In this document: one piece after another, positions 1 to 6,085 of the stretch
Numbering within the stretch: position 1 is the first letter of the stretch
How the letters are laid out: each line of letters opens with the position of its first letter
Source: Gammaproteobacteria bacterium
GTDB lineage: Bacteria; Pseudomonadota; Gammaproteobacteria; Pseudomonadales; Azotimanducaceae
Assembly: GCA_002712135.1 (NCBI GenBank)
Contig: PASO01000057.1
Coordinates: forward strand, 1-8,815
Direction of reading: 5' to 3'
Length of the DNA: 8,815 nt
Translations under genes and position numbers: made by a program
Notes under the pieces: generated by a model
Told to the model about the DNA's origin: nothing
The model's input: only the letters and a program-made list of their open reading frames with translations
Databases searched by the model: none

Positions 1-22
1 AAAAAAAGCGCTCGTCCGGAGC
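1..22 (-). terminator. Probable rho-independent terminator of the EEP-family gene
   Basis: Read on the minus strand, a short GC stem (GCTC pairing with GAGC around the loop CGGAC) is followed by GC and then at least seven T. It lies 26 bases beyond the stop codon of the minus-strand gene ending at 48. The stem has only four certain pairs and the T run is cut by the window edge, so the call is moderate. Confidence 0.5.
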
Positions 23-47
23 AGTGGCAAGTCTGCAAGTGTTAGCT

Positions 48-914
48 TCATCTGATAATGAAATTTGTAAAAAGCGCTGGATGATCACTCAAAGGTTTTG
101 CATTGTCAGTAAAGGCGGTGTCTTCACCCGCACCATCGACCGTTAAGCTAGTTTTCTTACTACTACGATAATAAATGTAGTCTAGAGTCTTCCAATCACT
201 CGAGGCGTCGCCGCCCTTTTGTGCAAGTACAAGATTTAAACGCTGAACAAAATTTTGCAGTAGCTCATTATCCGCTGGAGATTCCCAGTCAAGATTCAAA
301 TCTCCAACGATTAGCACTGCCTCATTGCTAGCATCTGCTTCTAAAGCAAGCGCAATTTGATCGAGTTGTGACGCTCTTGCTAGCCTGTCAAGTTCGCTCT
401 GACCCGCATCGAGATGGGTATTCACTATATAAATCCGAAGGCCGGCAGCGCTTTCTAAAATCGCTAACTGAAAACCTTTTTGAGCAAAACAGTCATTTAG
501 TTTGGTCAACCAACCTGAACACGTATTAAAGGGTTCGAAAGAAGCACTGACCGTCCAATTAGAAGATAAGTTAGAGACAAGTGTTAACCCGGACCCGGAG
601 CATACCAAGCAGTTAGGGCTCTGCGCGTCCATGCCACGCACTACGCTCTGGGGCCTTTGCACACCCTTCAAAAGCAAATCGTGATGGGCAAAGTCTTCTT
701 GCAGTAAAGATAAATCGTACCCTCCAGTCAGCTCCCCAATTTTTGGAAACCTTTTTTTTGGGTTATCGCGCGCAAAGAACTCTGGCAGACCGTGGGTGTT
801 ATAGACGAGGAGTGTTAACTCTTTTGCATTCGAGGGCTCAAAATTTGCTTCCGTGCTAGACCAGCTAACAGTACTCGCCTGAAATAACAGAAAGGCTGTA
901 ATCAACCGCCTCAT
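48..914 (-). CDS. Secreted endonuclease/exonuclease/phosphatase (EEP) fold hydrolase, sphingomyelinase-like
   Basis: A 288-residue protein with the signature order of the DNase I / sphingomyelinase EEP superfamily: N39 in LVYNTHGLP, metal-binding E73 in LLQED, NTHLD at 165-169, GDLNLD at 204-209 (D205, N207), LDYIY at 244-248, and the terminal SDH at 276-278 with the general-base His. All catalytic positions expected for a Mg-dependent phosphodiesterase are present. Residues 1-20 form an export signal (MRR, then a hydrophobic stretch). The frame stays open 22 codons upstream, but the start at 914 puts the signal peptide at the N terminus and has an AGGA 11 bases ahead. Four Cys (102, 105, 132, 142) could form disulfides after export. 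The segment around 128-148 (FNTCSG...DCFAQKGF) resembles the 'C...D..A.KG' stretch of neutral sphingomyelinases, so a phospholipid substrate is plausible; a nuclease or sugar-phosphatase role is not excluded. It probably lies inside an integrated island (see 1221-1252). Confidence 0.85.
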   Translation of the reverse strand: MRRLITAFLLFQASTVSWSSTEANFEPSNAKELTLLVYNTHGLPEFFARDNPKKRFPKIGELTGGYDLSLLQEDFAHHDLLLKGVQRPQSVVRGMDAQSPNCLVCSGSGLTLVSNLSSNWTVSASFEPFNTCSGWLTKLNDCFAQKGFQLAILESAAGLRIYIVNTHLDAGQSELDRLARASQLDQIALALEADASNEAVLIVGDLNLDWESPADNELLQNFVQRLNLVLAQKGGDASSDWKTLDYIYYRSSKKTSLTVDGAGEDTAFTDNAKPLSDHPALFTNFIIR

Positions 915-1220
915 ATACCTAAAAGTCCTTATAATTTCCCACAAAACACAGTGTAGCCAAACTTTGGGCATGCGGCCCACCTTGAGAATGAATTATCTAC
1001 CTGAGCGCCCTTTTGAGGTTCGATGTCTGGTGTAGAGTTCGGTTTCGCTTTTCGTTTTTCAAAATCAGCTTCTTATAAATACTTGCGATAACCAACCGTA
1101 TTAACTGCAGTTGCAGGGGCCTCCCAGCCCATTGAATTGCCTTTGCTACACGCTTTGCTACACTTCATAGGTAACAGGACTGACACAGAGCCTGAAACAG
1201 CTTGAATATATGGTGTTGAC
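915..1220. other. Non-coding DNA on the probable island side of the ssrA fragment
   Basis: About 300 bases lie between the EEP gene and the tmRNA fragment. I see no credible gene on either strand; the open frame on the minus strand at 1073-1294 is mostly the antisense of the tmRNA 3' end. The region holds the promoter side of the EEP gene (an AT-rich TTATAA-like box close to its start, with no clear -35), a pyrimidine-rich tract around 1040-1060, and the 12-bp tandem repeat at 1141-1164. It may be the attachment-site arm region of an integrated element. Confidence 0.4.
1141..1164 (+). repeat. Tandem 12-bp direct repeat, possible integrase arm sites
   Basis: Two adjacent copies of CTTTGCTACAC(G/T), identical at 11 of 12 positions, lie 57 bases before the tmRNA fragment. 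Short direct repeats flanking a core site are typical of tyrosine-integrase arm-type binding sites, and their position beside a displaced ssrA 3' end fits that reading. A looser copy, CTTTGCTAGACAC, occurs at 1323-1335, but it overlaps a coding start and may be chance. The repeat is directly seen; the function is inferred. Confidence 0.55.
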
Positions 1221-1252
1221 GGACGCGGGTTCAACTCCCGCCACCTCCACCA
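1221..1252 (+). other. Orphan 3'-terminal fragment of tmRNA (ssrA), probable attachment-site remnant of an integrated island
   Basis: The 32 bases read GGAC, then a T-arm (GCGGG, loop TTCAACT, CCCGC), then CACCTCC, A and CCA. As I recall the E. coli ssrA 3' end, it differs at one base in the acceptor stem. The rest of tmRNA is missing: no 5' strand complementary to CACCTCC and no tag-peptide reading frame occur upstream, and the preceding bases cannot form D or anticodon arms of a tRNA either. An isolated 3' end ending in CCA is what remains at the far end of a prophage or island that integrated into ssrA and rebuilt the intact gene at its other end. The intact ssrA and the integrase would then lie to the left, outside this window. 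A displaced tRNA 3' end is the alternative. Confidence 0.7.
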
Positions 1253-1254
1253 AA

Positions 1255-1269
1255 TTGCGGCGCGCGCAA
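1255..1269. repeat. Short GC-rich inverted repeat just after the tmRNA fragment
   Basis: TTGCG and CGCAA flank GCGCG, giving a 5-bp perfect stem with a 5-base loop two bases after the CCA end. It could be the old transcription-end or processing hairpin of ssrA, but no T run follows, so it does not qualify as a standard rho-independent terminator. Confidence 0.35.
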
Positions 1270-1324
1270 AGCAGGAACGCAATACGCGTCCCACAAACGC
1301 CCCGGTCTTATCAATGGAACCACT

Positions 1325-1948
1325 TTGCTAGACACCTACTACGAAGTAATCAGCAAGGATCCCGCCTACCGATTTCCTATGGGTTACGTGAAGGAGACAG
1401 AGACCGGCGTTTTTATCCCCTCGTCCATCGACATCGTCCGTCAAGCAATAACGACACTAGTTGATAGAAATGTCATCGACCCAACATTGCCATTTTTAGA
1501 TGCAGGCTGCGGTGATGGAAGGATCGTCGCGCTTGCTTCCTCAATGGGAATACCCGCCTGGGGTATCGAGTCAGACGAAGAATTGATCGCCATGGCCAAG
1601 CAGAACCTGATCAACCTTCATTCACTAGAGGTCATCGAGGACACCCCCGCGTTCATTATACAGGGTGACTTCTTTAACAATACAACCTACCAAACTCTGG
1701 GAACTTCCTTTAGCGATTTCGGTACCATCTACAACTACGATAATAACTATGACCTTCTCGCACAGAAGATCGCCGGTGAGGCCAGCCCAAATGCGATCTA
1801 TGTGCTCTACTCCGGTGACGAATCTACAGAAAGTTTCAGTGGATTGGTCCTTATTGAAGAATTAATACTTTGCGATGGATCCGGGCGACCTAGCGTGAAT
1901 CTTGAGTTAGCGCAGGCGTATGTGCGGGTCTATAGGATAGAAACTTGA
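1325..1948 (+). CDS. Class I SAM-dependent methyltransferase, substrate unknown
   Basis: A 207-residue cytosolic protein with a Rossmann-type SAM-binding core. Motif I is FLDAGCGDGR at 58-67, the acidic residue after strand 2 is E82 (GIESDEE, which would bind the ribose hydroxyls), and D115 in IIQGDFF fits motif III. There is no NPPY/DPPY motif, which argues against a DNA amino-methyltransferase. Strand 5 seems to be AIYVLYSGDE at 157-166. The substrate cannot be told. The start is uncertain: TTG at 1325 has only a weak GGA ahead of it; the frame is open further back through the tmRNA fragment without an ATG, and the next ATG is residue 19. It begins 72 bases after the ssrA fragment, so it is probably the first gene of the older chromosome. 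It may be co-transcribed with the next two genes (gaps of 52 and 22 bases). Confidence 0.8.
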   Translation: MLDTYYEVISKDPAYRFPMGYVKETETGVFIPSSIDIVRQAITTLVDRNVIDPTLPFLDAGCGDGRIVALASSMGIPAWGIESDEELIAMAKQNLINLHSLEVIEDTPAFIIQGDFFNNTTYQTLGTSFSDFGTIYNYDNNYDLLAQKIAGEASPNAIYVLYSGDESTESFSGLVLIEELILCDGSGRPSVNLELAQAYVRVYRIET

Positions 1949-2000
1949 TTTAAGCAGCTTTAACAGGCAGCCTTGCCACTACTAAAAACTGAGTATATCA

Positions 2001-2363
2001 ATGAAAACCCTAATCACATTATTCTGCCTAATAATGCCCACTCTGGCAAACGCCCAATCAGTCACTGGAACGATCGAAAGTGTCGCAGCCGAGTATGGCA
2101 ATCTGGAGACTTCCCTGTCCTACGAAGACATAGAAACTTTGTCCCTCGAGATCGGTGATCATTTTACGGTAGCTCACGGAGGTCAGAGGATAACGGTATA
2201 TTTCGGTAAGACGTATGAAGACGTACAAAAAGGTGAGTGGATATCCTTTCTCAATTGGGAGAAAAAGCTCAGGATTGCCAAAAGTTTTGCCAATGCTGCC
2301 GAGACCCTCGACGCTAAAGCAGGAGACTATTTAACTATTTCCAAGATAGCGGTAACTGAGTAA
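2001..2363 (+). CDS. Small exported protein resembling a stand-alone SAM hydroxide adenosyltransferase C-terminal domain
   Basis: 120 residues. Residues 1-18 are a signal peptide (MKT, hydrophobic stretch, ANA cleavage site before QS), so the mature protein of about 102 residues should be periplasmic or secreted. The mature part follows the pattern I recall for the C-terminal beta-barrel domain of the SAM hydrolase / fluorinase family (DUF62): VTGTIESVAAEYGNL at 21-35, IGDHFTV at 51-57, TYEDVQKGEW at 71-80, LRIAKSFANAAETL at 90-103 and AGDYLTI at 107-113. In full-length enzymes this domain follows a catalytic N-terminal domain and contacts the adenine of SAM; here that domain is absent, so SAM hydrolysis is not expected. 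Function is unknown; ligand binding or a purely structural role are both possible. The assignment is by remembered motif pattern, not by search. ATG start, with only a weak ribosome site. Confidence 0.75.
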   Translation: MKTLITLFCLIMPTLANAQSVTGTIESVAAEYGNLETSLSYEDIETLSLEIGDHFTVAHGGQRITVYFGKTYEDVQKGEWISFLNWEKKLRIAKSFANAAETLDAKAGDYLTISKIAVTE

Positions 2364-2385
2364 CTAATAGGTATCTATACTCACT

Positions 2386-3390
2386 TTGGCGGATAAACCA
2401 AAACTTGGTGTCATACTCCTAAACCTCGGGACTCCCGACGAACCAAGTACAGGCGCTATCAGACGTTACCTTGCCGAGTTTCTATCTGATCCAAGAGTCG
2501 TTAATCTCCCGCGGTGGCTGTGGCTACCTATCCTGTACCTTATTATCTTAAATACCCGACCTGCGAAACTTGTCGCTAAATACGAATCTATCTGGGGGCG
2601 AAAAGAAGCACCGCTGAGGGCCATTTCTGAAGCGCTCGCGAGACGCTCAGAGACAGAGCTTGAAAATCAACTGAATCCCGGTCAGGTCATCGTTAGGTCC
2701 GCAATGACCTACGGATCACCCAGCGTTGAGGAGGTGGTGAATCACATTGAGAAATTAGGAGTGGAGCATTATCTGTTTCTTCCTTTATTTCCTCAGTACT
2801 CCAGCGCAACCGTGGGTGCCTGTTTAGACAGCATCGCACGCACGTTTAAAAACAGCGTTACAATCCCTCCATCCCGGTTCATCTCCGGTTATCACGATAA
2901 GGATAGCTATATAGATGCGTTGACCAAATCCATCGAGCGATCTCGCAGCTTTCTCAATGAGAATACATTGTTACTTTTCTCCTTTCATGGCATTCCCGAG
3001 TCGCAAGCCGCTGCTGGGGACCCATACGCCGAGCAATGTCAGCGGACGGCAAAGCTGGTAGCACACAAACTAGGACTCAATGAGCATCAATGGCGACTCT
3101 CATATCAATCAAGATTCGGGCCTACACCCTGGCTTAAACCCTATACCGACAAAACGCTGGCTAGCTTGCCGAAAGAAGGCATTACTCGTGTATTGGTTAT
3201 CTGCCCTGGATTCGCGACAGAATGTCTAGAGACCCTAGAAGAAATAAAAATGCTAAATCGAGATATTTTCTTAGAGGCAGGGGGCAAGGCGTTTAAGTAT
3301 ACTAAGGCCCTTAACGCTACGATGGGTCACGTGAACCTAATTACAGACCTGGTAATCAACCATCTCTACCCCATTGAACAGCGAAGGTAA
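2386..3390 (+). CDS. hemH: Ferrochelatase (protoporphyrin/coproporphyrin ferrochelatase)
   Basis: 334 residues, close to the usual proteobacterial length. It inserts Fe2+ into the porphyrin at the end of haem biosynthesis, at the cytoplasmic face of the membrane. The N terminus has GVILLNLGTPDEP at 8-20 and the conserved AEFLSDPRVV at 30-39. The catalytic His is H201 in SFHGIP, and the metal-path acid is E282 in PGFATECLETLEEI; the 81-residue spacing matches E. coli HemH as I remember it. QCQRTAKLVA at 217-226 and SYQSRFGPTPWL at 239-250 are also typical. No terminal Fe-S cysteine cluster is present. The start must be TTG, because no ATG precedes the conserved N-terminal block; the ribosome site is poor. 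It is 22 bases downstream of the small exported protein and may be translated from the same transcript. The convergent broken gene begins 3 bases after its stop. Confidence 0.96.
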   Translation: MADKPKLGVILLNLGTPDEPSTGAIRRYLAEFLSDPRVVNLPRWLWLPILYLIILNTRPAKLVAKYESIWGRKEAPLRAISEALARRSETELENQLNPGQVIVRSAMTYGSPSVEEVVNHIEKLGVEHYLFLPLFPQYSSATVGACLDSIARTFKNSVTIPPSRFISGYHDKDSYIDALTKSIERSRSFLNENTLLLFSFHGIPESQAAAGDPYAEQCQRTAKLVAHKLGLNEHQWRLSYQSRFGPTPWLKPYTDKTLASLPKEGITRVLVICPGFATECLETLEEIKMLNRDIFLEAGGKAFKYTKALNATMGHVNLITDLVINHLYPIEQRR

Positions 3391-3393
3391 TCG

Positions 3394-3634
3394 CTAATCA
3401 GAGGCTGCTTGCGGTACTTCTCTCTCGGCCTCTTCTTCATCTGGCGCAACATAGTTGTGACCGGTCACAAGGCCTCTTCCTTTCCCAATGGCAAAATCAA
3501 AGCTCCGTATTGAAATGCTCAATCATCACAAATGCCATCATGATAACAATAGATTGATAGATATCGTCTTCACGCAGAAGAACTAGCACAAGGCAATACA
3601 GTAACACTGCGTTTACGTTAAGACGAAGATACAT
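3394..3634 (-). pseudogene. Frameshifted small membrane-protein gene
   Basis: Two overlapping minus-strand frames look like halves of one protein. The first (ATG at 3634, stop at 3497-3499) gives 45 residues with two hydrophobic segments, VNAVLLYCLVLVLL and IYQSIVIMMAFVMI. The second runs to the TAG at 3394-3396 and gives a polar tail, RSFDFAIGKGRGLVTGHNY followed by an acidic stretch (APDEEEAERE). Joining them around 3500-3515 by a single-base shift gives a protein of about 80 residues. The first frame is also open further upstream, without a start codon, to a TAG near 3728, so the original start could be earlier. No good ribosome site precedes 3634. The ending 3 bases from the hemH stop is typical of true convergent genes. 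I do not recognise the family. A sequencing error or two independent small ORFs are the alternatives. Confidence 0.5.
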
Positions 3635-3706
3635 TGTTGATTTTTGTACTGGCCGTCGAAGAACCGATCCGGTAGCGATATGGAAGCAGCTATCGACTAA
3701 TAAAAC

Positions 3707-3726
3707 AGGCCTTTCTGGCCTATACT
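3707..3726 (+). promoter_or_regulatory. Inverted repeat overlapping a possible -10 box upstream of the MBL gene
   Basis: AGGCC, TTTCT, GGCCT forms a perfect 5-bp inverted repeat (3707-3721). It ends on the first base of TATACT (3721-3726), a good -10 match 33 bases before the TTG start at 3759. The -35 position has no recognisable box, which would suit an activator-dependent promoter. Read on the minus strand, the same repeat is a hairpin followed by GTTTTATT, but no minus-strand gene lies on the correct side to be terminated by it. The operator role is inferred. Confidence 0.4.
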
Positions 3727-3758
3727 AATCGAGCCCCAAAGAAGACAGAGGCCACCAC

Positions 3759-4637
3759 TTGCAGCAATGGAAGATAGGTAACGTAACTATCACCAGAATC
3801 GAAGAGCTGACAGGTCCGATATTCGACCCTGCGCGTTTCTTTCCGGATTTCGATCCTGATGTTTTCGACGAACATAGTGAATGGCTCTACCCTAACCAGG
3901 TTGACTCAGCCTCAGGCAATCTCATTGCAAGCATGCACTCATGGCTGATCGAAACAGGACATCACAAGATCCTAGTGGACACCTGCATCGGTAACGACAA
4001 AGACCGTATGCCCTACCGAAATTGGAACCGTATGCATACCCCTTGGCTTCGAAATCTTGTCAAAACCGGGGTGTCGCCCGAAGAAATCGATTTTGTTATG
4101 TGCACCCATCTTCATATCGATCATGTCGGTTGGAACACTCGTCTTGTAGATGGAACATGGGTACCCACTTTCCCCAACGCGAAGTATGTATTTGCTAGGA
4201 CAGAGTTCGATTTTTGGCAGCAAGCCAGAGAGCGTACTGACAATTTTAACGAAGTGAACAAACAGACATTTGATGACAGCGTTCTACCCATTGTCGACTT
4301 GGCTGAAATGATAGATGGAGAACACGAACTAATTGCGGACCTTGTACATTTAAAGCCCGCACCAGGACACACTCCTGGTAGCATGATATTGCAGCTATCC
4401 AGCAAGAAAGAGCGTGCCTTATTTACCGGTGATATTTGCCATCACCCAATCCAAGTATATCGGCCAACTTGGAACAGTGCCTACTGCGAGCTACCTGATC
4501 AGGCCATCGCTACGCGTCACGATATTTTGGAATCCTGCGCAGCTCACCGTACACTAATGTTACCCGCACACTTCGGTCCAACGCACGCTGGTTACGTGAC
4601 CAGGGGAATTGATGGTTTCGGCTTTGCCTTTGCCTAG
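3759..4637 (+). CDS. Metallo-beta-lactamase-fold hydrolase (lactonase/glyoxalase-like)
   Basis: 292 residues, no signal peptide, so cytosolic. It carries the complete dinuclear zinc site: HLHIDH at 117-122 (H117, H119, D121, H122), H204 in APGHTPGS, D225 in FTGD and H271 in PAHF. The layout, with a long N-terminal part before the HxHxDH motif, is like AiiA-type and related MBL lactonases, and these enzymes hydrolyse lactones, thioesters or phosphodiesters; the substrate cannot be read from the sequence. The start must be TTG at 3759 with an AGAG about 8-10 bases ahead, because the next in-frame ATG is residue 59 and the nearby ATG at 3767 is in another frame. Its TAG shares the bases CTAG with the stop of the convergent Nudix gene. 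Confidence 0.88.
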   Translation: MQQWKIGNVTITRIEELTGPIFDPARFFPDFDPDVFDEHSEWLYPNQVDSASGNLIASMHSWLIETGHHKILVDTCIGNDKDRMPYRNWNRMHTPWLRNLVKTGVSPEEIDFVMCTHLHIDHVGWNTRLVDGTWVPTFPNAKYVFARTEFDFWQQARERTDNFNEVNKQTFDDSVLPIVDLAEMIDGEHELIADLVHLKPAPGHTPGSMILQLSSKKERALFTGDICHHPIQVYRPTWNSAYCELPDQAIATRHDILESCAAHRTLMLPAHFGPTHAGYVTRGIDGFGFAFA

Positions 4638-5236
4638 CTTGGTAGATCTCGATGGGGATCAAGTACTGAGAAAAACTGTTCCAACATTCTAAAGGTCAGG
4701 CCCCAAACAACCTGACCACCAACGCCATAGCCGGGGAATTCCTCGGTGCGACCTCGAATCTCGGGCGCAGTACGGGTCAGTGACAACCCGCTAATCATGT
4801 CATCCAGCGATCCCCACAGCACATCGGCAACCTCATGATTAGGGTCCAAAGTGAATTCATCACTATGAAGCTCATAAACATAAGGTGTAACTGCCATGTC
4901 GATAGTCCGCCTCGGGTTCGCCCTAATGGTATTTAACTCCCCCAGAAAAGACGCATGCTGCGAAAGATCAAGCCCAATCTCTTCAAAGGTCTCACGTTCC
5001 GCAGTACGGCGAAGCGAGGCATCAACGTCGTCTTTGTGTCCACCAGGAAACGCCATGTGTCCTGACCATGGATCACCTTCTTGAACTGCTCGCAAAATGA
5101 ACAAGGCCTCCGTATGGTTGGGTCTAGATCGCAGAATGGTTGCAACTGCCGCCTGTCGGGTCCGATGACCTAGTTCTGGTCGATCAGGAATATGCCCTTG
5201 TATGGACTGTCGAATCTGTTGAAAGGAAAGTGCCAA
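4634..5236 (-). CDS. Nudix hydrolase, CoA pyrophosphatase (NudL)-like
   Basis: 200 residues, cytosolic. The Nudix box runs from the MAFPGGHKDD segment at 61-70 to RETFEEIGLD at 81-90, with the metal-binding Glu of REXXEE present. Spacing between the GG and the RE is one residue longer than the standard box, as I recall for the NudL/UPF0035 group, and the flanking LFILRAV...GHMAFPGG also fits that group. Likely substrates are CoA or its derivatives (cleaved to phosphopantetheine and 3',5'-ADP); other nucleoside diphosphate derivatives remain possible. The start is TTG at 5236 with AGGAAG 8-9 bases upstream, and the next in-frame ATG (residue 61) would remove part of the fold. Its start lies only 29 bases from the start of the divergent M48 pseudogene, so both would have shared one regulatory region. 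Confidence 0.87.
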   Translation of the reverse strand: MALSFQQIRQSIQGHIPDRPELGHRTRQAAVATILRSRPNHTEALFILRAVQEGDPWSGHMAFPGGHKDDVDASLRRTAERETFEEIGLDLSQHASFLGELNTIRANPRRTIDMAVTPYVYELHSDEFTLDPNHEVADVLWGSLDDMISGLSLTRTAPEIRGRTEEFPGYGVGGQVVWGLTFRMLEQFFSVLDPHRDLPS

Positions 5237-5265
5237 AATTAGTCTTCCTGATAGAAATGCTCATT

Positions 5266-5764
5266 ATGGTTACAACTCTAAGAATAGACAAATTACTAAT
5301 CTACGTCCTGATTCTTGGAAGTTAGGCTGATTGTGCAACCAATCCTGTAACTGAAAGAAATGAACTGGATTTTGTCGAAAAGAGCACTGAGATCGCCATA
5401 GGACAACAGCAATATCTACCTTAGCAGCAGGGCCAGGGCGGACTTTACCTAGCAGACAAATCAATAACTCTTTACGTTAGCGAGGTCGTCCTAGACTCGC
5501 AGACATCAGCGATAGACAGTTGCCATATGAATGTTTTTCCTCAATGAGTCTATGCCCAATGCGTGGGCGCCACCACGCGGAAAGATTGCCGTTAATCGTG
5601 GACTACTCTTAGCGCTTAACAACGAGGCCGAGTTGGCCGCACTACTTGGACATGAGATCGTCCACAGTCCCTTCCGTCGCGGAGCGCAGGCGATGCAGCG
5701 GGGCACCTTATTGCAGGGTACGATATTGACAACATCAATCGCTGTCGATGACTCTCAGTCCTAG
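5266..5764 (+). pseudogene. Decayed M48-family zinc metalloprotease lipoprotein
   Basis: Pieces of one protein follow each other in three frames. From ATG 5266: a signal sequence (LLIYVLIL), a TAG at 5323-5325, then ADCATNPVTERNELDFVE, which matches the lipobox and 'CATNPVTG' start of M48 lipoproteins. It continues with STEIAIGQQQYLP, a second TAG at 5422-5424, and QQGQGGLYLADKSI. A frameshift near 5485 leads into RLADISDRQLPYE, and another near 5531 into FFLNESMPNAW, GKIAVNRGLL and the zinc-binding LGHEIVH at about 5645-5665. A stop follows at 5762-5764. The third zinc ligand (Glu of the usual ExxxD) is missing. A weak trace (YLAATLVNKS) continues to 5849. The intact enzyme would be an outer-membrane-anchored periplasmic protease or chaperone of the BepA/LoiP kind. 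Several independent lesions rule out a single sequencing error. Confidence 0.85.
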
Positions 5765-6085
5765 TGCGTAAATCGCTGTGTATCCCAAAAACGTGAACGG
5801 ATATCTGGCTGCAACTCTGGTCAACAAATCCAACATCAGACGTGTCTGAAGTTCGCCTTAGACTCACCGTTAATCAAGCTGGGTAATCACACAATAAAGC
5901 CATGTCTATCAGATCATTGCACCGATCAGATACTCTATGTTCTGGATGTAAGATTACCCATCCCGATGAGTTACGAAACGTCACCATGGACATTATTGGC
6001 GCGAGAACTTAACCAATTCTTGTGCTGATCAGCCTATTGAGGCCTTATCCAAGCTTTATCGGTCCGGGTTTGCTATATTTGAGGC
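5765..6085. other. Anonymous region between the M48 pseudogene and the MFS gene
   Basis: No convincing gene on either strand. The first 85 bases may be further decayed M48 sequence. A 9-bp perfect inverted repeat, TGGGTAATC at 5880-5888 and GATTACCCA at 5952-5960, is separated by 63 bases. A short open frame from about 5980 ends in the TGA that overlaps the ATG of the MFS gene (ATGA); it has no start codon and I cannot place it, so it may be the last remnant of the protease C terminus. Confidence 0.4.
6071..6079 (+). promoter_or_regulatory. Extended -10 element directly before the MFS gene
   Basis: TGCTATATT is an extended -10 (TGn plus TATATT, five of six consensus bases). No -35 box stands 17-18 bases ahead, which extended -10 promoters tolerate. 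Transcription would begin about seven bases after the hexamer, that is at or next to the ATG at 6086, predicting a leaderless or nearly leaderless mRNA. Confidence 0.5.

Noticed and set aside
1177..1252. Complete tRNA ending at the CCA
   Set aside because: The bases upstream do not provide the 5' acceptor strand, D-arm or anticodon arm; only the T-arm and 3' acceptor strand exist.
890..1252. Full-length tmRNA gene
   Set aside because: No 5' partner for the CACCTCC strand and no tag-peptide frame (ANDENYALAA-like) are present, and the EEP gene occupies the start of that interval.
1073..1294. Minus-strand open frame with WRWRELNPRP
   Set aside because: This peptide is the antisense translation of a tmRNA/tRNA 3' end, a well-known spurious annotation; the rest shows no protein-like pattern.
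5531..5764. Intact small metalloprotease of 77 residues with HEIVH
   Set aside because: The matching N-terminal part of an M48 lipoprotein lies directly upstream in other frames with stops, so this is a fragment of a pseudogene.
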